A program made the translations under genes and the position numbers. The notes below the pieces were generated by a model. The model saw nothing but the letters and a program-made list of their open reading frames with translations. It was not told the DNA's origin and searched no databases. A stretch of 64,000 nucleotides of DNA from Streptomyces griseus (lineage in GTDB: Bacteria > Bdellovibrionota > Bdellovibrionia > Bdellovibrionales > Bdellovibrionaceae): contig CALQIT020000001.1 in NCBI GenBank assembly GCA_943330705.2, forward strand, positions 1 through 64,000, given 5' to 3'. How positions within the stretch are numbered: the stretch's first letter is position 1; every line of letters begins with the position of its first letter. Of this stretch, positions 8,750 to 17,529 are shown piece after piece.

Positions 8750-10258
8750 ATGCAAATTAGCTTAGGCAAGTTGTCTCAAAAAGAAACAGCTCTTGTTGTA
8801 TTCTCAATTCAGAACAAAACTGGAAAAGAAACGGCGACAAAAGTCACGCATAGTGAACTTTCTAAACACCTCAAGGCTGCCATCGACGACAAATCAATCA
8901 CCGGAAAAAGCGGCGAGGCCATTAGCTATCGCGAATTAAATTTTTCAGGCCACCGCCATGTTTTGGTCGTCGGCCTTGGATCTAAAATTGATCATGAAAG
9001 TGTTCGCCAAGTAGCAGCCACAATTCAATCCGCGGCAAAAGCCTTAAACGCTAAATCATTAGCTATTGATGTGGACGGTATTCCTGGAAGTAAAAAGGAT
9101 GCTGTTCATAACCTCCAAGGCCTGATCGAGGGCCTTATTCTGTCAAACTACAACTTTGACGAGTTGAAAACAAAAAGTGACGGGGGAAACGACCGGGTAA
9201 AAGCTGACAGCGACCTACATTTTAATTTAGTTACAAAATTTTCAGCAGACCCAGCCTTTAAAAAAGCTAATCATGAAGCTCATGTTTTAGCCGAAACAGT
9301 GAATTTCTCCAGACGCCTTGGGGATTTGCCTGGAAACCTGATGACACCAACAATTTTGGCGGACTCTGCTGTCAACGCAGCAAAAGGAACTGGCATCAAA
9401 GTCACTATTTGGGACAAGGCCCGTATTAAAAAAGAAAAAATGGGCGGCCTATTGGGGGTCTCGATGGGATCGGCTCAAGAGCCCCGGTTTATTATTATGG
9501 AATACAAGGGGGCGGCCGCTTCAAAAGCACCTGTTATTTTTGTCGGCAAAGGTCTTACTTTTGACTGCGGTGGCATTAGTATTAAGCCAAGCGGTGGTAT
9601 GGAAGAAATGAAGTATGATATGTGCGGTGGCGCAAATGTTATCGGAACACTGCTTGCGATTGCAAAATTAAAATTAAAACTAAACGTCATCGGCTTGGTT
9701 CCTTCCACTGAAAACTTAACCGGAAGTGCCGCGACCAAACCTGGCGATGTGCATGTTGCCAGAAACGGAAAATCTTTTGAGGTCAATAACACCGATGCGG
9801 AAGGTCGTTTGATTTTGGCCGATGCCTTGTCATACGCAAGCGAACTCAATCCGCAACTTATCGTGGATGCCGCAACCTTAACTGGGGCAATGATAGTCGC
9901 ACTTGGCAATACCCACACCGGGTTTTTTACCCGCAACGACGCTCTTTCTAAAAAAATTGAAGCAGGAGCGACAGTTTCTGGTGAATGGGTTTGGCGCATG
10001 CCTTTGGTTGACCATCACGTGAAGGATATGAAGGGCACTTTTGCAGATCTTTCCAATGTTTCATCCAGTAAAGGCGCAGGTTCCGCCACAGCAGCTGCAT
10101 TCCTTGAACAGTTTGTGGTTGAGGGAACCCCATGGGCCCATTTCGACATCGCCGGGACAGCTTGGGCCGTGGGTGGTCGGCTGCCCTATTGCCCAAAAAA
10201 AGGGGCTTCTGGGTGCATGATTCGAACATTTGTCGAAATCGCAAAACTGTACGCTTAG
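8750..10258 (+). CDS. pepA: Leucyl aminopeptidase (M17 family)
   Basis: This encodes about 502 residues from the ATG at 8750, which has a GGGG SD; an ATG at 8732 would add six residues but lacks an SD. The C-terminal catalytic domain shows the M17 signature NTDAEGRL (residues 347-354) and the metal/substrate site VGKGLTFDCGG. Family knowledge: a hexameric two-metal cytosolic enzyme that releases N-terminal residues from peptides, finishing the degradation begun by Lon and ClpXP. The N-terminal macro-like domain is present (HVLVVGLGSK). It is transcribed alone and converges with the next gene. Confidence 0.95.
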   Translation: MQISLGKLSQKETALVVFSIQNKTGKETATKVTHSELSKHLKAAIDDKSITGKSGEAISYRELNFSGHRHVLVVGLGSKIDHESVRQVAATIQSAAKALNAKSLAIDVDGIPGSKKDAVHNLQGLIEGLILSNYNFDELKTKSDGGNDRVKADSDLHFNLVTKFSADPAFKKANHEAHVLAETVNFSRRLGDLPGNLMTPTILADSAVNAAKGTGIKVTIWDKARIKKEKMGGLLGVSMGSAQEPRFIIMEYKGAAASKAPVIFVGKGLTFDCGGISIKPSGGMEEMKYDMCGGANVIGTLLAIAKLKLKLNVIGLVPSTENLTGSAATKPGDVHVARNGKSFEVNNTDAEGRLILADALSYASELNPQLIVDAATLTGAMIVALGNTHTGFFTRNDALSKKIEAGATVSGEWVWRMPLVDHHVKDMKGTFADLSNVSSSKGAGSATAAAFLEQFVVEGTPWAHFDIAGTAWAVGGRLPYCPKKGASGCMIRTFVEIAKLYA

Positions 10259-10290
10259 ATGGGCCAATAGATCTAGATAGGCCCCTGGAT

Positions 10291-10965
10291 CTATTTTGTG
10301 AACTCCACTAGAAAAGGTTTGTTGGAAATCTTTGCGATTTCGTCGGGGCCGATGATCACTTCGTCGCCTGTCTTTTTTAGATCAAACAGTCGAACTGCTT
10401 TTAAATTCCACGTGCGTGGCCACTCGTCAGAAACATTTGAAAAACTGACTTTGACCGGATGCTCATCGCGAAAATCAAACTCTTGGTCAGCAACCTTTTC
10501 ACCAAGAATTCTTGCAACAGGGATCCATAACGGAGAAATCGAATTGATATCAGCTGAGATCTCGCAGTTACCCTCAACTTCCATTTTAGGACTTTCGCCT
10601 GAAACGGCCATGCCAACACCCTCGAAGAAAAGAACGACTTTCGAATATCGCTGGCAGGCAAATTCTTTTTGCCCATCATCACTGCGAACAACAAAATGTC
10701 CTAAGGCGATGCCAATCCCGCCTTCGCCCTTAAGTACTTTGGCGCCACTGACTAAGCGCTGCTTAAGTGCAAAGTTAAGTGCATTGCCTTCAAGTCGAGA
10801 AAAATCGAATACCCTTTGAATCGCCGCCGGATCGCGGGCCTTATTTGCAGGGGCCAATTGCGCTAACTTAAAATCGTAGCCCGGAAACTCGCCCGAAGAA
10901 GAAGCTATATAATAGCCCACAGCAAAGAACAGAAAAAGGGCAAACAATGAAACTACCTTTTTCAT
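10291..10965 (-). CDS. Exported or membrane-anchored protein of unknown function
   Basis: This encodes 224 residues. One hydrophobic N-terminal segment (VVSLFALFLFFAVGYYIA, residues 4-21) is either a signal peptide without a clean cleavage site or an anchor. The remainder is a soluble, beta-rich domain with two cysteines (EFACQRY and EGNCEIS) that could form a disulphide. A GAGGTG SD fixes the start. I do not recognise the family. It is transcribed alone, convergent with pepA. Confidence 0.7.
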   Translation of the reverse strand: MKKVVSLFALFLFFAVGYYIASSSGEFPGYDFKLAQLAPANKARDPAAIQRVFDFSRLEGNALNFALKQRLVSGAKVLKGEGGIGIALGHFVVRSDDGQKEFACQRYSKVVLFFEGVGMAVSGESPKMEVEGNCEISADINSISPLWIPVARILGEKVADQEFDFRDEHPVKVSFSNVSDEWPRTWNLKAVRLFDLKKTGDEVIIGPDEIAKISNKPFLVEFTK

Positions 10966-11078
10966 AAAAACACCTCATCTTCTGCCCACAGTTTACAACA
11001 TATTATGGTTACATGTTTGCATTTCATTCACAATCTAGACCATCGAAATCAAGTCAGTGCTTTGGTCTAAGAACGCCA

Positions 11079-12329
11079 CTATTCAGAACAAGGAATCGCT
11101 TTAAAATCTTTGAACGAAATTCCCATTTCTTTGCCTTCCATTGCAATGGCCAGTAGCCCCAGCCGCGCCGTCCAACCATAGACATTTTCTAGCGGCGCCC
11201 CCTTAAGGCTGACATTCAAATCCGTTACACAAAGTCTTTTGTAAACGGCCCCAGGACTGTTTAAACTTTCGGTTGCCCCTTTTTCCCCATGGGTTCGCAA
11301 AAAACCACCCGCCAATTCAGAACCGATCATATAAATAACGGGCTCAGCGGTTGCTCCGTCTGAAGAAACCGTGGTCGGTATTCCCTCTTGAACAATAACT
11401 TCGGTGATCTCACGTCCACCTTTTGCGGCCTTCATTTTCTTTCTTGATTTGTAACTCCATTCTTTAACTTCGGCGCCGCTACCGACACGAATAACCCCCA
11501 AACCGTAGGTTCCACTGTTATTTTTAACGAACAAAAATGGCTTTTCGGTGATTCCATGTTGTGAATATTCTTTTGAAATCGACTGAATCAACTGATCAAC
11601 TTGAGTTGCCAACTGATCCCGCGATGAGTCCTCAGCCAAATCAAAATTTTCAAAGACTTCGGTGCGCACATTCATTAAAAACGGATCAAAACCCACAACT
11701 TCTGAAAATTCAGCAACCAGCTGATTATAGAGTTTAAAATATCTGCTTTTTTTACGCTGATACCATCCCAATTCTCGGGGTGGATTGACCGCCAAAGTAA
11801 CCTGTTTTGCCCAATCTTCGTTGGCATCTGAAAAGTCATTATTAGAGACAATAATATCAGGCTTAAAGGCCCTAACTTCTGCCGAGTCCTCATAGGCAGA
11901 AACAGCCTGCAACTGATGTCCCGTTGCGCTTGTCAATGACACGGGGGCAGGCAATTTTTTTGGAAAAGCTATTAGGACCTGCTGGCCAGCACCCTCAAGC
12001 AAAGACTTAATGGTGTAAACATTTTCCCAATAATAGGGATTTCCGGTGTGCTCTTCTGTGACCAGTAGGATTTTTCGAATATTCGAACCATAGTGATCCC
12101 TTAGATAGTTTGCAAACAAACCAACGGAGGTCTCTTTATCGGTGGGGCAGATGTTGTTAAATCCAGCTGGGTAAATATTCGCGTCGACATTGGAAATTTT
12201 AAATCCGGCATCGCGAATGTCATAACTTGAATAGATTGGATACGAAAGATCTTTAGTTTTATCGCAAAACCAATCCGAAAGACTTTTGGATTTCGCACAA
12301 AAGTCGTTGTGTAACTTACTTCTCATCAC
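11079..12329 (-). CDS. gshA: Glutamate-cysteine ligase, GshA type of the Acidithiobacillus kind
   Basis: This encodes 416 residues, starting GTG-ATG just after an AGGAG SD. The sequence resembles the roughly 430-residue glutamate-cysteine ligase family first seen in Acidithiobacillus, which is unrelated in length to enteric GshA. Visible family-like runs are FLFVKNNSGTYGLG (a glycine-rich, ATP-grasp-like nucleotide loop) and LAGGFLRTHGEKG with ESLNSPGAVYKRL near the end. The predicted reaction joins glutamate and cysteine with ATP, the first step of glutathione synthesis. The gene overlaps the preceding TPR lipoprotein gene by 14 bases and ends the four-gene ArsA-like operon. The family call is from memory of motifs. 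No gshB is seen in the window. Confidence 0.7.
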   Translation of the reverse strand: MMRSKLHNDFCAKSKSLSDWFCDKTKDLSYPIYSSYDIRDAGFKISNVDANIYPAGFNNICPTDKETSVGLFANYLRDHYGSNIRKILLVTEEHTGNPYYWENVYTIKSLLEGAGQQVLIAFPKKLPAPVSLTSATGHQLQAVSAYEDSAEVRAFKPDIIVSNNDFSDANEDWAKQVTLAVNPPRELGWYQRKKSRYFKLYNQLVAEFSEVVGFDPFLMNVRTEVFENFDLAEDSSRDQLATQVDQLIQSISKEYSQHGITEKPFLFVKNNSGTYGLGVIRVGSGAEVKEWSYKSRKKMKAAKGGREITEVIVQEGIPTTVSSDGATAEPVIYMIGSELAGGFLRTHGEKGATESLNSPGAVYKRLCVTDLNVSLKGAPLENVYGWTARLGLLAIAMEGKEMGISFKDFKAIPCSE

Positions 12330-13398
12330 GGATGACTCCTTCTATTCTTGGGCCCTGGCGTTTCTTTGCGTCTGGCGTAAGATCATTGTAAACACCTGAA
12401 TTCATAATAAACTCCCTAGCTTTTATTTCCATCTCATTCAAGTAAGCTAAAAGCTCGCCGACTTTTTGATTCTTTTCTTGGCTTTCCGGAGCGACAAAGG
12501 TTCTGAATCTTTCCATTGTCGTTAGTAGATCAGTATATAACTGAGCTTGGTTTTGCACCTGTCGCTTGTGGCCAGCGACTGGATCTAGATTTGATTCCTT
12601 AGGCCAGCTTTGAATCGTATTCCAGATATCCATATAGTTGCGCCGAAGATTATCCAATGCCCGCTGGGACCAAGGCTCCCCATTTTCTTCAATGGCCTTA
12701 AGTGTGAAGACCTGCATTTTCGCAAGGGATTCCATATGCGAGCGCAGATTTTCTGATGAAAGTTGAGACGACGTCAGTCCCCCCATCTGAAAATAGGTTT
12801 TTGCAATCCAAGCTTTTGAAAGTTTACCGGCTTCTTGCGCCCGAAGTTGGCTCATTCCCCGATCTGCGATTTGAAAATAGCGATCCGCCTGAAGTTCACG
12901 ACCTAATTTGTAATAAACTGATGCCAATCTTGCCGGTAGCTCGGCCAGACGGATATCCTCAGGTAAATATGCACTTAAAGCTTCAGCATCCTTTAGTGTC
13001 GCCAGCAGACGGACATCATTGCCAAGCATTTCATAGCAGTAGGCACTGGAATACAGACTTTTAGCCGAGATTTCAGGCTGTTTAGTTCGGGTAAAATTGA
13101 TCACAGTGCGAAAACTTGTCACTGCTTTTTCCCAAGCACCCAAAGAAAGATAACTCTGGGCTACACCAAGGTTTGCTTGTGCAAAGAAAATTGATTGAGG
13201 ATACTTTTGCACAAAGCTTTCGAATTTTTCCAATGAAAGTTTATAATTTTTCTTTTCAAACTCGGCATCCGCTTCTTGTAAAATCTTTTCTTGCTCTGCT
13301 CGGACACTGGCCTTTGGTGGCAACGGCGAGACATCTGGCTTTGTGCGAAACAAAGAACACCCTGACAGCAGCAGACAGAAAACTATTAAAATTTTCAT
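12316..13398 (-). CDS. TPR-repeat lipoprotein
   Basis: This encodes 360 residues. The N-terminus is a canonical lipoprotein signal (ILIVFCLLLSGC, Cys at 14), so the product is probably anchored in an envelope membrane. The next 200 residues carry tetratricopeptide-like repeats, such as AEFEKKNYKLSLEKFESF and YLSLGAWEKAVTSFR, in the YbgF/BamD style that mediates protein contacts. ATGA coupling (13395-13398) joins it to the upstream ArsA-like ATPase, and it overlaps gshA downstream. Function unknown. Placement between paired targeting-type ATPases and a ligase is unusual. Confidence 0.8.
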   Translation of the reverse strand: MKILIVFCLLLSGCSLFRTKPDVSPLPPKASVRAEQEKILQEADAEFEKKNYKLSLEKFESFVQKYPQSIFFAQANLGVAQSYLSLGAWEKAVTSFRTVINFTRTKQPEISAKSLYSSAYCYEMLGNDVRLLATLKDAEALSAYLPEDIRLAELPARLASVYYKLGRELQADRYFQIADRGMSQLRAQEAGKLSKAWIAKTYFQMGGLTSSQLSSENLRSHMESLAKMQVFTLKAIEENGEPWSQRALDNLRRNYMDIWNTIQSWPKESNLDPVAGHKRQVQNQAQLYTDLLTTMERFRTFVAPESQEKNQKVGELLAYLNEMEIKAREFIMNSGVYNDLTPDAKKRQGPRIEGVIRDEK

Positions 13399-14459
13399 TG
13401 GGCATTCCCTTTCTCTAAAAGATCGGCAATCAAAGAAACTCCTGACAAATTCGAAATTTCATTTTGCATTTCAGGCAGACGCACGATCTCGCTTTGTTGG
13501 CTCATTCGAATACTAAATTTATTAAATAGCTCTTCTCGATCCCGATAATATTCAACAAGCTGAGCATAAAGTTGCGCCAATTCTGAAGGAACTTTGCTGG
13601 CTTCGGTTTCAACGGCCCAAAAAGGAAACGCCCGATTTATGATCATCCCAGATAGGTGATACCCACCTTTATTTATTTCTTTTGCAAAAAATTCAGCTTC
13701 CTTTAATTTGGCCTCGTCAAAACTAGATACCAAACAGAACTGAGTTGTCGGTGAAACCAACAATCGATGCACATCTGAAATTCGATTTTCTAAGCGCAAT
13801 TGCCAACCTTCAATGCTGGTGAAAAAATCCCCAAGTTCGCGCATAAATTCTGATCCAGTAAGGGATTCCAATACTTTCAATACCTGTTTAGTTCCAACTT
13901 GCAAAATGCTGACTAAAATTCCCACCGACTTCACAGACGAATTGCGAAACCATTTAGCGACACCTTCATTAAACAGGGCTGACAGTTTCTGTGGCGCCTG
14001 CAAAAAATCAATAGCATGTTTTGTTGGCGGCGTATCTAGCACGATCAAATCATACTTGCCAGACTCATAGCACGAATATAGTTTTTCCAGCGCTGTAAAT
14101 TCCTGCGAACCACTTAGGGTCGTAGATAGCTGAATATAAAGTTTATTTTTTAAAAGATTTTTGGCAATTTCGGCCGAAGAGGCCGCCCGCAAAACAAAAT
14201 CGTCAAAAGTTTTTTTGGCGTCAACGACGGAAGCAAAAAGTTCGCCCTTTAAGCTAGGGTGCTCAATCTTAACCACTTCAGTTTGCCCGCCCAGACCCAT
14301 TGTTGATTTCAATCTTTGCGCCGGATCGACCGTGATAACTAAAACTTTCTTTCCATTTCGCGCTGCTAAAAAAGCCAATGCAGAAGCCAGCGTCGTTTTC
14401 CCAACACCCCCGCTGCCGACACAGATAATAACTTTGGAACGTTCAATCATCTTAAGCAT
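13395..14459 (-). CDS. ArsA/GET3-family ATPase, first of a pair
   Basis: This encodes 354 residues. It is a deviant-Walker (signature-lysine) P-loop ATPase: GSGGVGKTT at 15-23, then the A-loop-type motif DTPPTKHAIDFL, the counterpart of the DTAPTGHTLR motif of ArsA and Get3. The family couples ATP-driven dimer closure to arsenite export or tail-anchored-protein delivery. No arsB- or arsenite-type cysteine set is visible, so arsenic transport is unlikely. It starts eight bases before the stop of its upstream paralogue and is coupled to the TPR lipoprotein gene. A heterodimer of the two paralogues is a reasonable inference. Confidence 0.85.
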   Translation of the reverse strand: MLKMIERSKVIICVGSGGVGKTTLASALAFLAARNGKKVLVITVDPAQRLKSTMGLGGQTEVVKIEHPSLKGELFASVVDAKKTFDDFVLRAASSAEIAKNLLKNKLYIQLSTTLSGSQEFTALEKLYSCYESGKYDLIVLDTPPTKHAIDFLQAPQKLSALFNEGVAKWFRNSSVKSVGILVSILQVGTKQVLKVLESLTGSEFMRELGDFFTSIEGWQLRLENRISDVHRLLVSPTTQFCLVSSFDEAKLKEAEFFAKEINKGGYHLSGMIINRAFPFWAVETEASKVPSELAQLYAQLVEYYRDREELFNKFSIRMSQQSEIVRLPEMQNEISNLSGVSLIADLLEKGNAQ

Positions 14460-15321
14460 GGATAAACTCTTTAGCCAAGGTATCGACGATTTCCCAACTT
14501 TTGGACGTTAAAATAAATGGTAATTTTTTAACTGGGACATTCGGCTGCGACAGCTTTTTAAGGGCCGAGTTCTGTCTTTCTTGAGTTGCACTGATAAAAT
14601 TAGCAAAAGAACTCTCCAGCTGAGTCTTGATTAGAACCCCAGGAATCGGTAAGAATTTATTCAAAAGTAGGACTGGATTGCTGCCTGTCGTTTCGTGAAT
14701 ACCTTTACTTAACTCAAGGGACTCGATCACTGGAAGTTCTTCGGGAAGTGAAACCACGAAAAAACTTGTTTTCGCTGAGTCTTTAAGAATTTCAAAGATG
14801 GCACGGGTCTGATCGCCCATTGGTCCAAAGTGAATTGCTTCGGCCATTCCCAAAGGGGCCCGCAGCAAGGCCAGCATGTGTCCCGTCGAAAAAGCATCGA
14901 CCACGATACAATCATAAGTCATTTCTGGTCCAACTTTACGCAAGTGGCTGGTTACCTTACCAAGAATCGCAAGTTCGGAAAGGGCCGGCGCCACGTTTAT
15001 CAATGAGCGCGATACCTGGTTCTCGAAAAACAGCCGATACAAAGTTTCGACCTTAATCAAATGTAAGGCGTATTCGCGAAGGCATTCGGGGCCTGACCAC
15101 AATGCCACATCCAGGCCGGGCTTCAGGGAGGTCGGTTTGTATGAAACTTTTTCAAGATGGAAATAATCTTGATAGAAACTTTGGTAGCCCAATTCAACTA
15201 ACAATGTCTTCTGTCCGGCTTGAGCATGGCTCCAGGCAATAGCGGCGGCCACGGTGGACTTTCCCACGCCGCCTTTACCGGTTACAAAGATGATCTGCTG
15301 ATTAAGTTCACTAGAATTCAT
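14452..15321 (-). CDS. ArsA/GET3-family ATPase, second of a pair
   Basis: This encodes 289 residues from ATG at 15321 (a TTG at 15339 would add six). The P-loop GKGGVGKST is at 15-23, with an intact signature lysine at 16. The switch motif reads DAFSTGHMLALL, again the ArsA/Get3 pattern but diverged from its neighbour (DTPPTKHAIDF). It is shorter than the neighbour, mostly in the C-terminal half. It is the first gene of a four-gene coupled operon: this gene, the second ATPase, the TPR lipoprotein, then the gshA-like gene. Known family members act as cytosolic homo- or pseudo-heterodimers. The substrate here is unknown. Confidence 0.85.
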   Translation of the reverse strand: MNSSELNQQIIFVTGKGGVGKSTVAAAIAWSHAQAGQKTLLVELGYQSFYQDYFHLEKVSYKPTSLKPGLDVALWSGPECLREYALHLIKVETLYRLFFENQVSRSLINVAPALSELAILGKVTSHLRKVGPEMTYDCIVVDAFSTGHMLALLRAPLGMAEAIHFGPMGDQTRAIFEILKDSAKTSFFVVSLPEELPVIESLELSKGIHETTGSNPVLLLNKFLPIPGVLIKTQLESSFANFISATQERQNSALKKLSQPNVPVKKLPFILTSKSWEIVDTLAKEFIHA

Positions 15322-15434
15322 GATGAAGTAGTCTCTCAAGGCTGGTTTTCAGAGGCATTTCGCTAGGCGTTATTTGTTTGCTTTAATTTGGCTTTCCCAT
15401 ATAGTCCCTCGTCCTCAAATAGCTAAGGAGCGTT

Positions 15435-16766
15435 ATGAAATCTACAGTAGAAAAGCTCAGTCCACTCGAGCGAAAATTGAATATTGAAGTCCCTGCCGTC
15501 ATTGTTGCTTCTTCTTTCGACATTGCTTTTCGCAATTTGCAAAAACAGGCACACATTAAAGGCTTTCGTCCAGGTAAAGCTCCGATTGCGACAATCAAAG
15601 CCGCCTATGGCGCCCGAGTTGCGCAAGATGTGGTCCAAGAACTTGTGCAAAAACATTATGCAAAGGCACTTCAAGAACACAAGCTTAACCCAATTAACTA
15701 CCCTGAATTTGAGTTTGATGCCCCAACCGAGGACAAAGAATTTTCATTTTCGGCCAATTTTGAAGTTCGCCCAGAAGTCGCTCTGAATAAATACGAAGGA
15801 CTTGAAGTCATCAGAGAGAAATTCTTAGTTGAAGAAAAACAAATTGATGAAGTCATCAATAATATCCGCACCGCAAGGGCTGCATTGGTCGATGTGCTGG
15901 AAGATCGCGCTGCCCTTGTTGGGGATACCGCACTTGTTGATTTCGAAGGATTTGTAGATGGCAAACCTTTAGAAAACGGCACCGGAACCGATCACCAGCT
16001 AGAACTGGGCGCAAAACAATTCATCGAGGGCTTTGAAGAAGGCGTTGTCGGAATGAAAGTTGGCGGCCAGACTACTTTGAAATTGAAATTTCCAGATCCC
16101 TATCACGCCGCTGAATTAGCTGGAAAACCAGTTGAATTCAAAGTCACTCTAAAGGCCTTAAAGAAAAAATCTTTGCCTGAAGTGAATGATGAATTCGTTG
16201 CTGCCGTCATGGGTGACACTAGCAATACGGCTAAACATACGGTGGAAGGCCTGCGCAAAACAATTCAAGAAGACATCGAGCAGTCCGAGAAAAAAAGAAT
16301 TGAGACTGATTTTAAAAATCGTATCTTGAAAAAAATTGTCGAGGCCAATCCAGTTGATGTCCCGCCCTCTCTATTGCGTGAGCAAAAAGAAGCCCTTGTT
16401 GATGATGTTCGTAAAAAAATGACAGAACAGGGCATGAACGAAAAGGAATTCGCTGAGTACGCACAAAAATGGGATAAAGATTTCGACTCTTCAGCTGCAG
16501 AAATGATTCAGTCTGGATTTATTATTGATACCATCGCTGAAAAACACAATCTGAAGTGGAACGAAGAGGATCTTCAAGAAAAGTACCTTGAGTACGCAAA
16601 ACAAACAGGACTTGAAGTCAGCAAAATCCGCGAATGGTATGCTAAGCCAGAACAAACAAGTCGCCTGACTTATATGATAACTGAAGAAAAAGTGATCCAG
16701 TTTTTGACAAAAGTATCAAAAATCACTGAACTGGAAAAATCGGATATCAAGAATTCCGGCAATTAG
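15435..16766 (+). CDS. tig: Trigger factor, ribosome-associated chaperone
   Basis: This encodes 443 residues. The N-terminal ribosome-binding domain carries the signature GFRPGKAP at 43-50, which docks on protein L23. The FKBP-type prolyl isomerase domain follows (GDTALVDFEGFVDG, about 160-245), then the long helical C-terminal substrate cradle. An AAGGAG SD precedes the ATG. It meets nascent chains at the exit tunnel. It is apart from clpPX here, although those genes are often adjacent in other bacteria. Confidence 0.95.
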   Translation: MKSTVEKLSPLERKLNIEVPAVIVASSFDIAFRNLQKQAHIKGFRPGKAPIATIKAAYGARVAQDVVQELVQKHYAKALQEHKLNPINYPEFEFDAPTEDKEFSFSANFEVRPEVALNKYEGLEVIREKFLVEEKQIDEVINNIRTARAALVDVLEDRAALVGDTALVDFEGFVDGKPLENGTGTDHQLELGAKQFIEGFEEGVVGMKVGGQTTLKLKFPDPYHAAELAGKPVEFKVTLKALKKKSLPEVNDEFVAAVMGDTSNTAKHTVEGLRKTIQEDIEQSEKKRIETDFKNRILKKIVEANPVDVPPSLLREQKEALVDDVRKKMTEQGMNEKEFAEYAQKWDKDFDSSAAEMIQSGFIIDTIAEKHNLKWNEEDLQEKYLEYAKQTGLEVSKIREWYAKPEQTSRLTYMITEEKVIQFLTKVSKITELEKSDIKNSGN

Positions 16767-16836
16767 GGCCTGTCGTCATTTGACGAGCTTCTGGTTGGCT
16801 TCGATTGTTTCCTACTAAATTAGTAATTAGCGGTCG

Positions 16837-16861
16837 CCTGCCATCTAAACCAGATGGCAGG
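16837..16861. terminator. Perfect 10-bp hairpin between convergent genes
   Basis: The arms 16837-16846 and 16852-16861 are perfectly complementary around a five-base loop, ending one base before the stop codon of the next minus-strand gene. No T run follows on either strand, so it may be a weak bidirectional terminator or a 3' RNA stabiliser. Confidence 0.5.
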
Positions 16862-16862
16862 T

Positions 16863-17426
16863 CTACTGACAGTAGTTTGAATCTGCAAAATAACGTTCAC
16901 ACATAGAAAACTGACTTTCGCAGTCATAGGGTTCTTCCGACACATAACTTCGGTGCGGACAAGACATCGGCGAATTTCGGATAACTGTAACTGAAAATTT
17001 ACCCTCGTTAACTAATTGTCCTGCATTAAACATTTTATAAGAAACTTCATTTAATCCAATAGCCAACAAGGGTTTTTGCAAAAGTCCTGTAACCCAAAGA
17101 TTTATTTTTTCAACGCTGCGGTTGGAAATAGAATTATAGGCACTGCTGGTTGTTCGAATATCGCCGGTTTCAAGTTTTGAAATAAGCATCACTTGGTTAG
17201 CGGTGACTCCCGCCGGTACAATGAAAAAGTCTCTTTCCACTGGATCTAATAAAGACAAGCGACATTGAAAATTAACTGTCCGATTTGCCCCTGTACCGGG
17301 ACACTGTACCTGCACTGAACCCGTTAGAAGGGTTGTTGTAAAACGATTTCCCGTAAAGAAATTGGCCGCATTTGCGGTCGACAAAAAAAACAGGCAAAAA
17401 GAAAAACATCGCAAGACCTGGACCAA
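16863..17426 (-). CDS. Small exported Cys-containing protein
   Basis: I choose a TTG start at 17426 (187 residues) because an AGGAG SD lies seven bases upstream and it leaves a clean signal peptide (MVQVLRCFSFCLFFLSTANA). A GTG at 17456 would place ten extra residues ahead of it. The mature protein is beta-rich, and its C-terminal end holds clustered cysteines (MSCPHRS, YDCESQFSMCERY, NYCQ), suggesting disulphides in the periplasm or outside the cell. I do not recognise the family. It is transcribed alone, convergent with tig. Confidence 0.65.
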   Translation of the reverse strand: MVQVLRCFSFCLFFLSTANAANFFTGNRFTTTLLTGSVQVQCPGTGANRTVNFQCRLSLLDPVERDFFIVPAGVTANQVMLISKLETGDIRTTSSAYNSISNRSVEKINLWVTGLLQKPLLAIGLNEVSYKMFNAGQLVNEGKFSVTVIRNSPMSCPHRSYVSEEPYDCESQFSMCERYFADSNYCQ

Positions 17427-17529
17427 CGTAGAGCTCCTAACGGCAGTTAAAACCACTTAACTGCCATGAGTAAAAACTCTAGTGGATAAACCTGCGGCTG
17501 ACAATATCAATCCAGTATTGAAGCTTTCC

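Noticed and set aside
13395-15321. Arsenite efflux operon
   Set aside because: The ATPases resemble ArsA, but no arsB, arsR or arsC-like gene or metal-binding cysteine set is present nearby.
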